Shown one piece after another: positions 18,864-27,141 of a stretch of DNA of 64,000 bases. The notes under the pieces are model-generated. The model was given only the letters and a program-made list of their open reading frames with translations. It did no database searches and had not been told where the DNA came from. Positions within the stretch are counted from its first letter, which is position 1; each line of letters starts with the position of its first letter. The position numbers and the translations under genes are program-made. Source of the stretch: Oceanicella actignis. GTDB lineage: Bacteria > Pseudomonadota > Alphaproteobacteria > Rhodobacterales > Rhodobacteraceae. The stretch spans positions 1 to 64,000 of the forward strand of contig NZ_VNHJ01000010.1 in the NCBI RefSeq assembly GCF_008124525.1. The letters are read 5' to 3'.

Positions 18864-19788
18864 GGGGGCGGGCGTCGGCCCCGTGGTGCTCGTCGGCCAG
18901 GCGCGCAGCGGATCGACGCTGCTTGCGGCCATGCTCAATCGGGCCGGGGGGCTGATGATCAACGACGCCTACGCGTTGCAGGCGGCGGACGAGCTGGGCC
19001 TGACCCGCGCGCCGCGCCCCGACGCGGCCGAGCGCTATCGCGCCGCCTGCCTCGACATCCTGCGCCGGCGGTCGGTGAGCGCGCCGCCCGCGCCGCTGCA
19101 CCGCTCGGCCGTGATCTCGCCCGAGGCGCTTGCGCGCGCGTCGCGCGTCCAGGGCGGCGGCTGGGCCGAGATCTGGGGCGGCATGCTGCGCGCCGCGGCG
19201 CAGGGGCGCGCGTTCCACGGGTGGAACACGCCCCCCGACCATCTGCGCGCGGACGAGATTCTTTCGGCCTTTCCGACCGCGCGCTTCGTCTTCCTGATGC
19301 GCGATCCCTACGCGGTGCTGCGCTCGTACAAGCACCTGCCCGAATACTGGGGCCGCGGGCGCGCGCGCTACCATCCCGCCCTGCAGGCGCGCGCATGGGC
19401 CGCTTCGGCGCGCAGCCTGCGGCGGTTGAGCGCGCGCCATCCGCAAGCCGTCCACGCGCTGCGCTACGAGGATCTTCTGGCCGATCCCGGGCGGGTCATG
19501 GCGGGGCTGGCGCGATTTCTGGGCGTTGCGCTGCCCGCGCCGACGCCGGACGAGCTGCCGCGCAACGCCTCGCGCGCGGGGGCGGGCCTGACGCGGGCCG
19601 AGCTTTGGGTCGCCCGGCGCGCCCTTGGCGCCGAGGCGGCGGCGATGGGCTACGCGCCGCCAAGCCCCGAGGGGCTGGGCCTTGGCGGCCTTCTGGGGCG
19701 CAGCCTGCTGGCCGGCGTCTATTATGCCGGGGCGGCGCTGACCTCGCGCGACATGCGCGGGCGCATGCTGAGGCTGGCGCGCGCATGA
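18832..19788 (+). CDS. Sulfotransferase family protein
   Basis: A 318-residue PAPS-dependent sulfotransferase-like protein. The 5'-phosphosulfate loop is GQARSGSTLL at residues 22-31. The 3'-phosphate-binding segment is FVFLMRDPYAVLRSY, and ALRYEDLLADPGRVM is the usual downstream signature. It overlaps the autokinase by 32 bases (GGAGGCGGA ribosome-binding site inside that gene) and the next gene by ATGA, so it belongs to the polysaccharide operon. This makes a sulfated polysaccharide the natural inference. A glycan-modifying role is not proven. Confidence 0.85.
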   Translation: MAGSANISPSEGAGVGPVVLVGQARSGSTLLAAMLNRAGGLMINDAYALQAADELGLTRAPRPDAAERYRAACLDILRRRSVSAPPAPLHRSAVISPEALARASRVQGGGWAEIWGGMLRAAAQGRAFHGWNTPPDHLRADEILSAFPTARFVFLMRDPYAVLRSYKHLPEYWGRGRARYHPALQARAWAASARSLRRLSARHPQAVHALRYEDLLADPGRVMAGLARFLGVALPAPTPDELPRNASRAGAGLTRAELWVARRALGAEAAAMGYAPPSPEGLGLGGLLGRSLLAGVYYAGAALTSRDMRGRMLRLARA

Positions 19789-21668
19789 CGGCGGCTTCCG
19801 TGTCCCAGGCGCCCAGGCTGCGCCGCGCGGCGGCGGGGGTGGCGCTGGCGGCCGCCGGCCGGGGCGGCGCGCTCGCGGCCATGTGGGTGCTGGCGGCGGC
19901 GCTGCCGCTCGAGGCGTTCGGCGCCTTTGCGCATGCGCGCAGCCTTGTCCTCCTTCTGGCGCCGCTTGCCTCGCTGGGGTTCTCGGTGACGACGATGCGG
20001 CGGATTCCGCAGCTGCGCGCCGCGGGGCGCCCGGCCGCGGCGGCGGGGCATTTCGCGCTCGGAACGCTCGTCTCGGTCGGGATCGGGGCGCTCGGGGCGG
20101 CCCTCGGGCTGGCGGCGCCGGGGGTCGATGCGGTCAGCGGCGCGGCCCTGGCCGGGCTGCCCGCCATCGCCGTTCTGTTTCACGGCACGCAGGCGGCCCG
20201 CGCCCTGGACAGGCCGTTCTGGGCCTATGCGCCCATGGGGCTTGCAGCCGCCGCGGCGGCCGGGGCGACGGCGACGCTGGCGCTGGGCGGCGCGTCCTCG
20301 GCGCTCGAGGCGGCCTGGCTGCAGAGCGGCGCCATGACCGTCGCGGCCTTCCTGCAGACGCGGGCGCTGGCGCGGGCCCTGGGCCCGGCGCGCTTTCCCG
20401 CGCCGCTGAAGTGGTTGAGCGAGGCGGCGCCGCTCACCGCGTCGCTGATGGCGCGCGGCTGGTCGGTGCAGGGGCCTTTCCTGTTGCTGGCGTTCTGGGC
20501 GCCGGACAGCGCGTTGGGGATGTTCGGTCTTTGCATGACGATGGCGCAGGCGGCGCGCGTCGCGGCTTCGGGGGCCAATGGAGCGGCGGCGCCGGCGCTC
20601 AACGTCGCCATGCTGGCGCCCGGGCGCGGAGGCGCGCGCCGCGTCGCGCGCTGGTCGCAGCTGGTCTCGCTTGGCGCGGCGGCGGGCGTTTCGGCCGCGC
20701 TCATGGCCGTCTGGCTTGGCGTCGGGCCGCTTGTGGCCCCGCATCGCGCCGACGAGCTTGCCGCGGCTGCGCCGATGCTGGCCCTGCTGCTTGGGGCGGC
20801 CATGGTTCAGGCGCTCGAGGCCCCCCTTGGACAGGCGCTGATCGGCGCGGGCAGGGGGCGGCGCGAGCTGCGCATCCAGTGGATTTCGGCCATTGCGGCG
20901 ACGGCGACCGCCGCGGCCGCGGCGCCCTCGCTTGGCGGGGCGGGAGCCGCGGCGGCGATGCTCTGCGGCGCCCTGGCGCGGCTTGGCCTGTTCCACTGGG
21001 CGCTGCGGCGCGACGGGTGGAGCGCCGAGCCCGCAGCCGCCGACGAGGTGGACGAGCTTCGCGGCCTCAGCGCGCTGCGGGCCGCCATCCGGGCCGATCA
21101 TGCGCGCCTGGCGGGCGCCGGGCATTCGGCGCGGCGCATCTTGCGCGATGCGCTGATGCACAAGACCTTCCGCGTCGTCTGCTCCTATCGCTTCTACCGC
21201 GCCACGCGGCTGGCGCGGCGGCGCTGGATCCGGGCGCTGGTTCCCCTGGCCGCGCTCTGGCACCGCTGGGCTTGCCTGAGCATCGGCGCCGAAATCGCCT
21301 GGCAGGCCGAGATCGGCCCCGGCTTTCGGCTGCTGCACGGCTTCGGAGTGGTGATCTTGCCCTGCGCGCGGATCGGCCGGAACGTGACCATGGCGCATGG
21401 CGCCTGCGTCGGCTATCGTGCCAAGCCCGAGCGCCCGCGCGCGCCGCTCAGTTCGGGCGTCGTCGGGGACGGATGCTTCATCGGCCCGTTCTCGTTCGTG
21501 TGGGCGAGGATGGGCGCGGGGTCGGTCCTTGCGCCGTTGTCGATCCTGCGCGACGACGCGCCGCCCGGATCCATCCTGGCGGGCGCTCCGGCGCGGCGGG
21601 TGCGGGCCTTGGCCGAAGCGGGCGGAGGGGAGGCGGATGACGCCCCAAAAGCCGACGAACGCGGTTGA
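19785..21668 (+). CDS. Polysaccharide flippase fused to hexapeptide acetyltransferase
   Basis: A single 627-residue frame with two parts. Residues about 1-430 are a polytopic membrane protein with around twelve hydrophobic segments, resembling Wzx/MATE-type lipid-linked sugar flippases. Residues about 450-620 form a serine-acetyltransferase-like left-handed beta-helix: IGAEIAWQAEIGPGFRLLH, GVVILPCARIGRNVTMAHG, GVVGDGCFIGPFSFVW, and the terminal SILAGAPARRVRAL. The start overlaps the sulfotransferase stop (ATGA) and the end overlaps the next gene by 32 bp. The inferred role is to flip undecaprenyl-linked repeat units and O-acetylate them or an intermediate. I know of these activities as separate proteins; the fusion is unusual. 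Confidence 0.8.
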   Translation: MTAASVSQAPRLRRAAAGVALAAAGRGGALAAMWVLAAALPLEAFGAFAHARSLVLLLAPLASLGFSVTTMRRIPQLRAAGRPAAAAGHFALGTLVSVGIGALGAALGLAAPGVDAVSGAALAGLPAIAVLFHGTQAARALDRPFWAYAPMGLAAAAAAGATATLALGGASSALEAAWLQSGAMTVAAFLQTRALARALGPARFPAPLKWLSEAAPLTASLMARGWSVQGPFLLLAFWAPDSALGMFGLCMTMAQAARVAASGANGAAAPALNVAMLAPGRGGARRVARWSQLVSLGAAAGVSAALMAVWLGVGPLVAPHRADELAAAAPMLALLLGAAMVQALEAPLGQALIGAGRGRRELRIQWISAIAATATAAAAAPSLGGAGAAAAMLCGALARLGLFHWALRRDGWSAEPAAADEVDELRGLSALRAAIRADHARLAGAGHSARRILRDALMHKTFRVVCSYRFYRATRLARRRWIRALVPLAALWHRWACLSIGAEIAWQAEIGPGFRLLHGFGVVILPCARIGRNVTMAHGACVGYRAKPERPRAPLSSGVVGDGCFIGPFSFVWARMGAGSVLAPLSILRDDAPPGSILAGAPARRVRALAEAGGGEADDAPKADERG

Positions 21669-22899
21669 TCCATCGGCGGTCTGGGGCGTCGCGCTCATTC
21701 TTCTTGCGGCGACGGGGCCGCTCTATCCGCTGCTGATCCATGGCTGGTCGGAGTGGAACACCGACTACACCGCGGTTCAGCAGGCGCGCCGCATGGTCTG
21801 GGCGCTGCTTTATCTGTGCATGGCGATCCAGATCTGGCGCTGGCGCGAAGCGGCGCGGCGCGTTCTGCTGGCGCAGCCCGTGCTGCCCTTCGCCGCCGCC
21901 TGGTTCGCCGCCTCGTGCCTTTGGGGCCCCTCGCCGGTCAAGGGCGGCGTCGCGCTGGTCCAGTATGCGATCATTCTTGTTTTCGGCGGCGCGGCGGCGA
22001 TGCGCCTCGGCCCGCTGGGGCTGCTCGGGTCGATCCGGCTGATGGGGCTTGTCGTGGTCGCGGCGTCGGCCGTCATGGCGGTCGTCGCGCCGCTTTACGC
22101 CTTCGGGCAGCATGTCAACACGGGCGCGCTGCGGGGGATCTACATCGAGAAGAACCACCTTGCGCAGGTGCTCTCCTACGCCTTCGTCGCCGCGTTGTTC
22201 GAGGCGGCGGCCGCGCCACGCGAGGGCAGGGCGCGGCTATGGCTCGGCGTGGGAGCGATCGCGGCGGCGCTGGTGGCGGCGCGATCGTCGGTGGCGCTGG
22301 GGCAGCTGCTTCTGGGCGGCGCGCTGGCGCTGAGCGTGGCGGGGCTGGCGGGGCTGCGCTATGGCGGCTGGGCGGTGGGCGCGGCGGCGCTGGCCGGGCT
22401 TGCGGCGCTCGGGGCGACCTTGCCGGCGACGCTGGCGGCGCTGGGCGAGGACATGACGCTGAACGGCCGCACCGAGCTGTGGGCCCTGCTCTGGCCGCAT
22501 GTCGAGGCGCGGCCTCTGATCGGGCACGGTTTCTTCGGGTTCTGGTCGCGGCCCGAGGCGGCCTCGATCCCCGACGTGCTCGGATGGAACGCGCGCGGCG
22601 CGCATAACGGCTGGATCACGGCGCTCTTGACGACGGGGGTGATCGGCGCGGGCCTTTGGGCGCTGCACTGGAGCTTCATCGTCGCGGCGGCGCTGCGCAC
22701 GCTGCGGCCCGGCGGCGATGCGGCGCTGGCGGGATGCGGCGCCCTGGCGATCGCGCATCTGGTCTGGTCGATGTTCGAGGCGAACCAGCTCACGCAGATG
22801 AATTGGCAGGGTCTGATCGCGGGCGCGGCGATGGCGCTGCCGGTCTGGGCGCGCGCGGGCGCGGCGGCGCGCCGTTCAGCGGCGCGCGCCGTCGGCTGA
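21637..22899 (+). CDS. O-antigen ligase / polysaccharide polymerase (Wzy/ExoQ-type)
   Basis: A 420-residue membrane protein with about ten to twelve hydrophobic segments. The family signature lies in the large periplasmic loop: NGRTELWALLWPHVEARPL, then GHGFFGFW and RGAHNGWITALLTTGV with the conserved His. It would join repeat units into polymer after flipping. The ATG at 21637 follows GGAGGGGAGG and overlaps the flippase fusion by 32 bp; upstream in-frame codons belong to that gene. Polymerase and ligase cannot be separated by sequence alone. The 3' end overlaps the opposing glycosyltransferase by 24 bp. Confidence 0.85.
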   Translation: MTPQKPTNAVDPSAVWGVALILLAATGPLYPLLIHGWSEWNTDYTAVQQARRMVWALLYLCMAIQIWRWREAARRVLLAQPVLPFAAAWFAASCLWGPSPVKGGVALVQYAIILVFGGAAAMRLGPLGLLGSIRLMGLVVVAASAVMAVVAPLYAFGQHVNTGALRGIYIEKNHLAQVLSYAFVAALFEAAAAPREGRARLWLGVGAIAAALVAARSSVALGQLLLGGALALSVAGLAGLRYGGWAVGAAALAGLAALGATLPATLAALGEDMTLNGRTELWALLWPHVEARPLIGHGFFGFWSRPEAASIPDVLGWNARGAHNGWITALLTTGVIGAGLWALHWSFIVAAALRTLRPGGDAALAGCGALAIAHLVWSMFEANQLTQMNWQGLIAGAAMALPVWARAGAAARRSAARAVG

Positions 22900-23688
22900 G
22901 TCGCCCAGCTCGATGCGCCGCGCGGCGGCCAGGCGCAGCGCGCGCATCAGGAAGACCGGGTTGCCCAGCAGATAGCGCCGGGCCAGCCGCCGGGGCTCCA
23001 TGATCAGACGATGCGCCCATTCCAGCCCGGCCGCCCGCATCCAGCGGGGCGCGCGGCGGCTGCGGCCCGAAAGGAAGTCGAGGATCGCGCCGCCGCACAC
23101 GATGTCGACGTCGAGCCCCGCGACGCGCGCGCGCGCGCGCAGCCTGTCGGCAAGGATCTCCTGCCGCGGCGCGCCCATGCCCAGGATCAGCAGATCCGGC
23201 GCGTCTTCGAGCATCCATTTCTCGTAATCGGCCGAGGGATGGTAGCCATGGCGCGTCGCGACGACCCGCGCGCCCAGCGCGCGAAGCGCCGAGGCGGCCT
23301 CTTCGGCCACGCCGGGCAGGGCGCCGTAAAGCGCCACGCGCCGCCCGCGCGCCGCGGCGATGCGCGGGATCAGGTCGGTGCCGTTGGCGTTGGCGCCAGG
23401 ATCGAAGCCCAGCAGGCGCATCATGATCTTCACGCCGATTCCGTCGCGCAGCAGAAGGTCCGCGCCCAGGAACGCGGCCGCGGCGTCGGGGCTTGCGGCG
23501 CTCAGATTGACGGCATGGGCGTTCAGAAAGGCGATGACCCGCGGTCCCGGCCTGCGCGGCGGAAGGGCGTGATCCTCGGCGCAGGGAACGGCGTGAACGC
23601 GCGCGCACAGCGCGGCGGCGACCGCGTCGCCCGGATCGAGCGGGCTTGGCGCCGCGGCGCCGAGGGGGGCGGCGGAAACGTCCGTCAT
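22876..23688 (-). CDS. WecG/TagA/CpsF-family glycosyltransferase
   Basis: A 270-residue GT26-type enzyme that adds a sugar to a lipid-linked intermediate. Signatures: FLNAHAVNLSAA, RDGIGVKIMMRLLG, ANGTDLIPRI, ILGMGAPRQE, and APRWMRAAGLEWAHRL near the C-terminus with EPRRLARRYL. It is read toward the polymerase gene on the other strand (24-bp tail overlap). It is translationally coupled through an ATGA overlap to the small secreted protein upstream of it. It very likely takes part in the same exopolysaccharide pathway. Confidence 0.9.
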   Translation of the reverse strand: MTDVSAAPLGAAAPSPLDPGDAVAAALCARVHAVPCAEDHALPPRRPGPRVIAFLNAHAVNLSAASPDAAAAFLGADLLLRDGIGVKIMMRLLGFDPGANANGTDLIPRIAAARGRRVALYGALPGVAEEAASALRALGARVVATRHGYHPSADYEKWMLEDAPDLLILGMGAPRQEILADRLRARARVAGLDVDIVCGGAILDFLSGRSRRAPRWMRAAGLEWAHRLIMEPRRLARRYLLGNPVFLMRALRLAAARRIELGDSADGARR

Positions 23689-24104
23689 TGCGTCGACCCA
23701 GGAACGGGCGCCGGGCGGCCGTCGATTTCAAGCAAGGTGATGCGCCAGCACTCGGGATCGTCGGCGCGCGCGTCGCACAGCCGCGTCGCCTGTCCGTAGA
23801 TGGGCGCCCCGATGGCGCGGGCGTCCGCTGCGGCGCCGTCCGCCGCGCGCAGGGCGCGCGCGCGGAAGGTGACGCGCGCGGCGTCCTCGGGCGCGACGCG
23901 GCCCAGCACCATGTCCTCGATGGCGACCAGCCCGGCCGCGGCCGCGTCGCGCCCCAGGCGCGCGCGCAGGCCGGCAAGCTCCTGCACCGCCAGCTCCAGA
24001 TCCTGCGCGGGCGCGCCGCGACGTCCGCTTGCGGGGCCCGAAGCCTGCGCCCAGACCGCTGCGCAGGCGGCGACGACGGTCAGGATCGTGGCTGACATGC
24101 GCAT
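23685..24104 (-). CDS. Small secreted protein of unknown function, coupled to wecG-type gene
   Basis: Not recognised. A 139-residue protein with a short hydrophobic N-terminus (MSATILTVVAACAAVWA) suggesting a signal peptide. A helical stretch follows (DLELAVQELAGLRARLG), and two cysteines near the C-terminus (LCDARADDPECW) could form a disulfide in the periplasm. AAGGAGG precedes the ATG at 24104; an alternative ATG lies two codons later. The stop overlaps the start of the glycosyltransferase, so the pair is one transcription unit. A structural or assembly role in polysaccharide secretion is only a guess from context. Confidence 0.7.
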   Translation of the reverse strand: MRMSATILTVVAACAAVWAQASGPASGRRGAPAQDLELAVQELAGLRARLGRDAAAAGLVAIEDMVLGRVAPEDAARVTFRARALRAADGAAADARAIGAPIYGQATRLCDARADDPECWRITLLEIDGRPAPVPGSTQ

Positions 24105-24148
24105 CGCTGGCCTCCTTTCCTGCTCGGTTTCCGCTCACCTGTGGTTAA

Positions 24149-24177
24149 GAATGACGGCAAATTCGCGGACAAGTCAA
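24149..24177 (-). promoter_or_regulatory. Weak promoter candidate for the secreted protein/wecG pair
   Basis: On the minus strand TTGACT (24172-24177) is followed by a 17-base spacer and TCATTC (24149-24154), 45 bases before the start codon. The -35 is good, the -10 poor. Its location inside an AT-rich intergenic stretch supports a promoter in this area. Confidence 0.35.
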
Positions 24178-24213
24178 CCTGAGATTGATAAAAATATGTT
24201 GTTTTACAGTATA

Positions 24214-24238
24214 TTAACCTTCGTTAAGTCCCGGTTAA
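24214..24238. promoter_or_regulatory. CtrA-type binding site (TTAA-N7-TTAA)
   Basis: TTAAGTCCCGGTTAA (24224-24238) exactly fits the alphaproteobacterial CtrA consensus TTAA-N7-TTAA. A third TTAA stands six bases upstream (24214-24217), giving three half-sites in 25 bases of a GC-rich genome. It lies between the secreted-protein gene (about 120 bp) and efp (about 140 bp), so either could be controlled. Confidence 0.6.
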
Positions 24239-24376
24239 TGCAACCTAACGGTGTGTCAATCCCGCCTGCGCCGCGCGACGTCCGGCGCTTGCCGGCGCGC
24301 ACGGGCGACGATATACCGCCCACGACCGGCCGAGCGGCGGGCGCCCCGCGCCGCGGCGAGCAGATGGAACAGAGCG

Positions 24377-24937
24377 ATGAAGATCAACGGCAACGAAATC
24401 CGCCCGGGGAACATTATCGAGCATGACGGCGGCCTGTGGGTCGCGGTCAAGACCCAGCACGTCAAGCCGGGCAAGGGCGGCGCCTTCGCGCAGGTCGAGC
24501 TCAAGAACCTGCGCGACGGGCGCAAGCTGAACGAGCGTTTCCGCTCGGCCGACAAGGTCGAGCGCGTGCGTCTCGAGCAGAAGGATCAGCAGTTTCTTTA
24601 CGAGAACGACGGCATGCTGGTCTTCATGGACGCCGAGACCTTCGAGCAGATCGAGCTGCCCGCCGACCTTCTGGGCGAACGCCGGCCCTTCCTGCAGGAC
24701 GGCATGACCGTCGTCGTCGAGTATCACGAATCCGAGGCGCTCAACGTCACGCTGCCCGAGAAGGTGGTGTGCACGGTGGCCGACACCGAGCCGGTGGTGA
24801 AGGGGCAGACGGCGGCGAACTCGTTCAAGCCGGCGGTGCTGGACAACGGCGTGCGAATCATGGTCCCGCCCTTCGTCGGCGTGGGCGAGGCCGTGGTGGT
24901 CAACACCGAGACCATGGAATACGTCGAGCGGGCCTGA
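24377..24937 (+). CDS. efp: Elongation factor P
   Basis: Translation factor that relieves ribosome stalling at polyproline (186 residues, normal length). It starts [12 protein letters not shown]; the modifiable lysine is K33 in [10 protein letters not shown]. The three beta domains are complete through TMEYVERA. The start at 24377 is the family start; the in-frame extension upstream runs into the AT-rich promoter region. A 7-bp hairpin follows the stop. Modification enzymes (EpmA/B) are not in the window. The order efp - suhB is common in Rhodobacterales. Confidence 0.97.
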   Translation: MKINGNEIRPGNIIEHDGGLWVAVKTQHVKPGKGGAFAQVELKNLRDGRKLNERFRSADKVERVRLEQKDQQFLYENDGMLVFMDAETFEQIELPADLLGERRPFLQDGMTVVVEYHESEALNVTLPEKVVCTVADTEPVVKGQTAANSFKPAVLDNGVRIMVPPFVGVGEAVVVNTETMEYVERA

Positions 24938-24944
24938 CCCCGCG

Positions 24945-24961
24945 GGCCGGCGCCGCCGGCC
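24945..24961 (+). terminator. Hairpin after efp
   Basis: Perfect 7-bp stem GGCCGGC / GCCGGCC with a 3-base loop, seven bases after the efp stop. There is no T-run after it, so it may act as a pause site or mRNA 3'-end stabiliser rather than a true intrinsic terminator. Confidence 0.35.
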
Positions 24962-25040
24962 GTCGAATCGCGCCCCTTGCGGGGCCCTGCGCGGGTCATG
25001 ACCCTTCATGGCCCGCGCGGCCGTTGAAAGGACAGGAAAG

Positions 25041-25835
25041 ATGAGCGTCGGATCGGCCAATCTCAACGTGATGATCAAGGCCGCCCGCCGGGCCGCCCGC
25101 AGCCTGCTGCGCGATTTCGGCGAGGTCGAGAACCTTCAGGTCAGCCGCAAGGGCGCGGGCGACTTCGTGTCGCGCGCCGACCTCAAGGCCGAGGAGATTA
25201 TCCGCACCGAGCTGATGACCGCGCGCCCCAATTACGGCTGGACCGCCGAGGAAAGCGACGCCGAAGAGGGCAAGGACCCCACGCGGCGCTGGATCGTCGA
25301 TCCGCTGGACGGCACCACCAACTTCCTGCACGGCCTGCCGCACTGGGCGATCTCGATCGCGCTCGAGCACAAGGGCGAGATCGTCTCGGCGGTCATCCTC
25401 GACCCGGCCAAGGACGAGATGTTCGTGGCCGAGAAGGGCGCCGGCGCCTGGCTCAACGACCGGCGGCTGCGCGTCTCTGCCCGCACCGAAATGACCGAGA
25501 TGCTCTTCGCCACCGGCATTCCCTTCGCCAAGAACGCGGGCGATCTGGCGCTGACCATGCAGGACCTGGCGCGGCTCATGCCGCGCTGCGCGGGCGTGCG
25601 GCGCATGGGCTCGGCGGCGCTCGACCTGGCCTATGTCGCGGCCGGCCGCTATGACGGCTATTGGGAGCGCAGCCTGAACGTGTGGGACATCGCCGCCGGC
25701 GTGCTGATCGTGCGCGAGGCGGGCGGCTTCGTGCAGGACCTGAACCATGCCGACGCCAACCCGCTGGTCACGGGCGACGTGCTGGCGGGCAACGCCGACG
25801 GCTTCGAGCGCTTCGCCAGGGTGCTGCGCGGCTGA
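25041..25835 (+). CDS. suhB: Inositol monophosphatase family protein (SuhB-like)
   Basis: Mg-dependent phosphatase of 264 residues. The metal-binding motifs are AEESDAEEG (first Glu region), WIVDPLDGTTNFLHGLPH and WDIAAGVLIVREAGG. ATG 25041 follows AAGGACAGGAAAG; the longer frame upstream lies in the GC-rich spacer. Members of this group dephosphorylate inositol-1-phosphate, and in E. coli SuhB also acts in rRNA transcription. It lies downstream of efp with a hairpin between, so transcription may be shared or separate. Confidence 0.92.
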   Translation: MSVGSANLNVMIKAARRAARSLLRDFGEVENLQVSRKGAGDFVSRADLKAEEIIRTELMTARPNYGWTAEESDAEEGKDPTRRWIVDPLDGTTNFLHGLPHWAISIALEHKGEIVSAVILDPAKDEMFVAEKGAGAWLNDRRLRVSARTEMTEMLFATGIPFAKNAGDLALTMQDLARLMPRCAGVRRMGSAALDLAYVAAGRYDGYWERSLNVWDIAAGVLIVREAGGFVQDLNHADANPLVTGDVLAGNADGFERFARVLRG

Positions 25836-25844
25836 ACGGCGCGT

Positions 25845-25869
25845 CGCGCGGCTTTGCCCGCGCCGCGCG
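25845..25869 (+). terminator. GC hairpin after suhB
   Basis: Perfect 8-bp stem CGCGCGGC / GCCGCGCG around a 9-base loop, starting ten bases after the suhB stop. No T-run follows, so termination is only a possibility. Confidence 0.3.
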
Positions 25870-25934
25870 ATCTGTTAGGCGTTTGCGGACAGGGCCCGCG
25901 CGGGTGGCGGCGCCCACCGCAGGCAGGATCGCGC

Positions 25935-27140
25935 ATGAAGACCGAACACGGACGCCAGATCGAATTCTCGCAGCCCATCCGCCAGATCGTGATGATGGTC
26001 GTGGTCCTGGCGCTGGTCGGAACGGGCGTCTACTTCCTGCAGGGACCGATCCAGCAGGTCTTCTACGCCAATCCCTACCTCAACGGCTTCATCGCCGGCG
26101 TCTTCGCCGTGGGCGTTCTGGCCTGCTTCTGGCAGGTGACGACGCTGATCGCGGCCGTCAGCTGGCTTGAAGGCTTCGCCATCGACCGGCCGGGCCATGA
26201 ATTCGTCGAACCGCCGCGCTTGCTGGTCTCGCTCAGCGCGCTGCTGCGCGACCGGCGCGCGCGCGCCGCGCTGACGGCGACCTCGGCGCGCTCGATTCTC
26301 GACACCGTGGCGACGCGGCTGGACGAGATGCGCGACATCACCCGCTACATCGCCAACCTGCTGATCCTGATCGGCCTTCTGGGCACCTTCTGGGGCCTGT
26401 CGAACGTCGTCCCCGGCATCGTGGACACGATGCGCTCGCTTTCTCCGCAAGACGGCGAGGGCTCGATGGAGGTGTTCAACAACCTCATGGCCGGCCTCAA
26501 CGACCAGCTCGAGGGCATGGCCACGGCCTTCGCCTCGTCGCTGCTGGGCCTTGCGGGTTCGCTGGTGGTGGGGCTTCTGGACCTGTTCGCCGGCCATGGG
26601 CAGAACCGCTTCTACCGCGAGCTGGAAGAGTGGCTGAGCTCGATCACCCGCATCAGCCTGGCGGGCGAGGAGGGGGGCGCGGGCGCCGGCGCGCTGGCGC
26701 TGGAGCTGGCCGAGCGCAGCGCCGAGCAGGTGCAGGAGCTGGCCGCGTTGATGCGCGAGGGCGAAGAGCGCCGCGCCCAGGCCGAAAGCGGCGTCGCGCA
26801 GCTGGCCGAATCCGTGCGCCAGCTGGCCATGCGCATGGGCGAGGATCACGAGGCCCTGGCCGCCCTTGCGCGCCGCGGCGCCGACGAGGAGGGGGCGCGG
26901 CGGCTCGACCGCATCGCCGCGGCGCAGGAGCGCATCGCCCAGCTGCTCGAGCGCCGCGCCGAGGGCGAGGACGCGCTCGAGGCCGACGCCGAGGCGCGCC
27001 TGCGGCTGCGCAACATCGACATGCAGCTGATGCGCCTGCTCGAGGAGGTGTCCGCCGGCCGTCAGGACGCCGTGGCCGAGATCCGCATGGATCTTGCGCG
27101 CCTGACCCGGGCCCTGACGGGCGAAACGGGGGAGCGCTGA
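25935..27140 (+). CDS. MotA/TolQ/ExbB-type proton channel protein with helical tail
   Basis: A 401-residue inner-membrane protein. Hydrophobic segments are at about 17-36, 48-72, 138-158 and 195-218. The last two contain ILIGLLGTFWGLSNVVPGI and MATAFASSLLGLAGSLVVG, the conserved MotA/ExbB core. Residues about 235-401 form a charged, helical cytoplasmic tail rich in Glu, Arg and Gln. It stops one base before the start of the OmpA-domain partner, so the two very likely form a stator-like proton-driven complex. The start at 25935 fits the hydrophobic profile; its ribosome-binding site (AGGATCG) is weak. The function of this pair is not established. It is not a flagellar motor context. Confidence 0.85.
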   Translation: MKTEHGRQIEFSQPIRQIVMMVVVLALVGTGVYFLQGPIQQVFYANPYLNGFIAGVFAVGVLACFWQVTTLIAAVSWLEGFAIDRPGHEFVEPPRLLVSLSALLRDRRARAALTATSARSILDTVATRLDEMRDITRYIANLLILIGLLGTFWGLSNVVPGIVDTMRSLSPQDGEGSMEVFNNLMAGLNDQLEGMATAFASSLLGLAGSLVVGLLDLFAGHGQNRFYRELEEWLSSITRISLAGEEGGAGAGALALELAERSAEQVQELAALMREGEERRAQAESGVAQLAESVRQLAMRMGEDHEALAALARRGADEEGARRLDRIAAAQERIAQLLERRAEGEDALEADAEARLRLRNIDMQLMRLLEEVSAGRQDAVAEIRMDLARLTRALTGETGER

Positions 27141-27141
27141 G

